NCBI RefSeq assembly: GCF_019925205.1 | Contig: NC_083564.1 | Location: 11,041,491 to 11,105,490 of the forward strand | Source of the DNA: Metopolophium dirhodum | Lineage: Eukaryota; Arthropoda; Insecta; Hemiptera; Aphididae | Reading direction: 5' to 3' | DNA: 64,000 bases | Made by a program: the position numbers and the translations under genes | In this document: positions 61,801 through 64,000 of the stretch, in pieces | Numbering within the stretch: position 1 is the first letter of the stretch | Layout: each line of letters begins with the position of its first letter | The notes under the pieces: generated by a model | The model's database searches: none | Seen by the model: only the letters and a program-made list of their open reading frames with translations | What the model was told of the DNA's origin: nothing

Positions 61801-64000
61801 GATCCCGTTCCTAGATAAAAGACGGAAAACTCGAAGAGTCGAAAAGACAGATTGTTGGTTATGTTGTCGTGCACTCGTGCACAGTGCGCACCGGCTAAAT
61901 GTCGGTGCGTAGAACATCTTTGCGGTCATGTTACCTACACTGGATGTTCCCACTCTTATCAAAGCACGGATGCCCGCGGCTGCGTAGTGAATTTGAAATT
62001 ACCATGGACGATGGACCTTATACCATTTTGGTATAATTAATAATTGTACGACGTCGTAGGTTTATTAGAATATATGAAATATATTCTGTGGTCGTATCTC
62101 GTATATGTATAGTTTATTATATTGAATAATTATTATTAACATTGCTTATAATATATTATCATAATCAATGTTATTAATTTCGTGCCCGGCAGTATTCGGA
62201 GAAAATGTTATTCTATTATAGAAATTTTACAAATCTAGTTGTTATTATACTCAGTACTGTAAATTTGGTATACCTATTTATTGTATATATTTATGTTAAC
62301 TCTAAGAACTAAAAAACCAGTAATTACATTTATTTATAAATTATAATCACATTTGTATTTAATGATTCATAAAAAAAAATATATGCCTTTATATAAATAT
62401 GCTTCTGCTCCCAATATTTATACACCACCTTAATCAATAATTAAATTAATAAATGAAAATAATAATTTAAATAATATTTTATATCATTATAATTCAAATT
62501 CAAAAATATAAACTAGTTTGGTTCTTAATTGCCAAATCAAATTTCAATGAACAATTAATTGTTCCCATGAACTATGAATCATAGTTCTTGATTGTTCCTA
62601 AACATGGAACTCTTTGATAAAAAATTGAATTATAATATATCTGTGGATTCATCATAATATAGACGTAATATGACAAATATTATTTATATTCTATGGCAAT
62701 TGCCAAAATCTAAAAACTCTAAAATTTTGATAAGAAATAACCAGACATGAACAAAAAATATAGGTACTGCGTTCCGTATGGTTTTATTTTTCATGAATCA
62801 TAATTTTTTTATTTCTGTATCTGGCGCATTTCCACGCCGGCATTGCAGTGCACACACGACACATACGTTAAGGATTTCGCCAACATTTTCGATGTTTAAA
62901 GTAAGTTGGTTTTCATATTCTTTTGGGGATTACATTTACTTTTTAGACTTAAAATAAATATTTAATGTAACGATTCCACTATCCACGTAGACGCATTATG
63001 TTAATTTAGTTCTGAACTCGAAATGTATAAAAATACGCGAGATCGAATAGTACAAACGCCGTCGTTGTTTTTCCAGTCGCCGGTCGTAAAATAATTATAA
63101 TTAACAGGTACATATACTTAGGTACTTGCAATGAACATACGTTTTGGTTTAATTTGTAGGAATATAATATGTTATACATATAACTGATAAGTCATAAGAT
63201 ACAATTTTAATTTATAACTGGTCATTTTTGTTTCCCAAATCAAACGTCATAAGTTATAGGTAACTATTAATGTATTGTAACATATTTAACTTCTATTGTT
63301 CTTCTAATATCTAAATCATAGGGATAAAACACTTGAAAAAATAGTCAACTGCTAATTATCCTGACCAACCCGTGTGCACACTTATGAATAATAAGTTATA
63401 CTTACTATTATATACTCGTATTATACGTATTACCTATAATAGGTAACCTAACTGTCGTATATTGCAGACAGTCGTCAAAATAATATTATTTAATATATAT
63501 GTAATATAGGTGGGAATATTTTAAATTGTAAATTATTGACATAGGTCAGGCCAGCGAAGCAATAATGTGCTGAGGTGACAATAATATTTTCTATATAACA
63601 CGGCCGTACGCGCAGGCTGAGTGATTCGGCGAGGACATAGCTACGACGTGCGTGTGAAACGCCGATCGTAGTACGGGCTAGGCGATCTGAATTTGCTAAG
63701 TGTTTTATTTATGGTTGTTTTAATACAATAAAAGTGTTTCCGACCTGAAAACCCGAGTTAAACATTATTTTAGTCATTCTTACGTTCTTACCTTTTATAG
63801 GAACAGCGCCGGGATATACGTACTATGTGTCAATGAGGTTTTATTAAACTGAATAGTGCCAAGGTATATGTAATCTTTGAGTTATTTCAACTAGATAGGA
63901 ATTAACTAAGAATTGACAAGCGCATACCATCGTACCTCAACGAGTTAACAGTGTCATTTAATTAACTTTAGAGAGTGTTATTAACCAGAGAATACGAGGG
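61801..64000. other. AT-rich intergenic to window end, no gene supported
   Basis: The RpS2 upstream flank contains GC-rich patches at 61860-62000 and 63600-63680. A stretch at 62820-62920 with a GTAAGT site looks like a possible leader exon of a gene to the right, but no coding frame connects. The end of the window could cut into another repeat or gene. Confidence 0.35.

Noticed and set aside
1..64000. tRNA, rRNA, CRISPR or bacterial-symbiont genes
   Set aside because: No recognisable tRNA box pairs, rRNA stretches, spaced CRISPR repeats or bacterial operon structure were seen by eye; a tRNAscan or Rfam run could still find a small RNA gene.

Overview
The window is AT-rich animal nuclear DNA that looks like an aphid (Hemiptera: Aphididae) chromosome. 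Three things suggest this: multi-exon genes with GT-AG introns, an insect-type RpS2, and dense palindromic and hAT-like repeats with the GGTACCTA / GATTCTGAGCG motifs familiar from aphid assemblies. The species call is inference. Six protein-coding genes can be supported. Most of the rest is repeats and introns.

Left part (1-30 kb, all minus strand): two paralogous three-exon genes (A at 1.0-1.6 kb, B at 28.3-28.9 kb), each encoding a 138-residue protein with a degenerate RING finger. Homologous non-coding exon sequence and upstream segments (4.5-4.8 kb and 29.7-29.9 kb) show that they arose by a direct segmental duplication. Repeats have since expanded copy A. Between them lie copies of an unclassified 1.45-kb repeat, long foldback elements, a 125-bp tandem triplication and many degenerate MITEs, with no convincing gene.

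Middle (35-56 kb): gene C (plus, nine exons, FHA + coiled coil + RING + C-terminal SUMO-interaction-like motif; RNF8-like). Gene E (minus, single exon, coiled-coil CCDC186/golgin-type protein). Gene D (plus, seven coding exons, CCCH zinc finger + RING + C-terminal CCHC knuckle), divergent from E across a GC-rich 1.3-kb promoter region carrying a DRE and a Motif-1 box. A Motif-1 box also lies upstream of C. A, B, C and D share a phase-0 intron at exactly the same RING position, six residues after the second zinc cysteine. The window therefore holds a dispersed cluster of one RING family with different added domains, two members having an altered last zinc-ligand pair.

Right part (56-64 kb): an hAT-like MITE with a perfect 8-bp target duplication, the five-coding-exon ribosomal protein gene RpS2 (minus), then AT-rich sequence without a recognisable gene.

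If they are active ligases, C and D would be nuclear or RNA-linked ubiquitin E3s. A and B may be E3-like or may have lost activity. RpS2 and the coiled-coil gene look like housekeeping genes. Exon boundaries were read by eye from splice sites and reading frame and have no transcript support.
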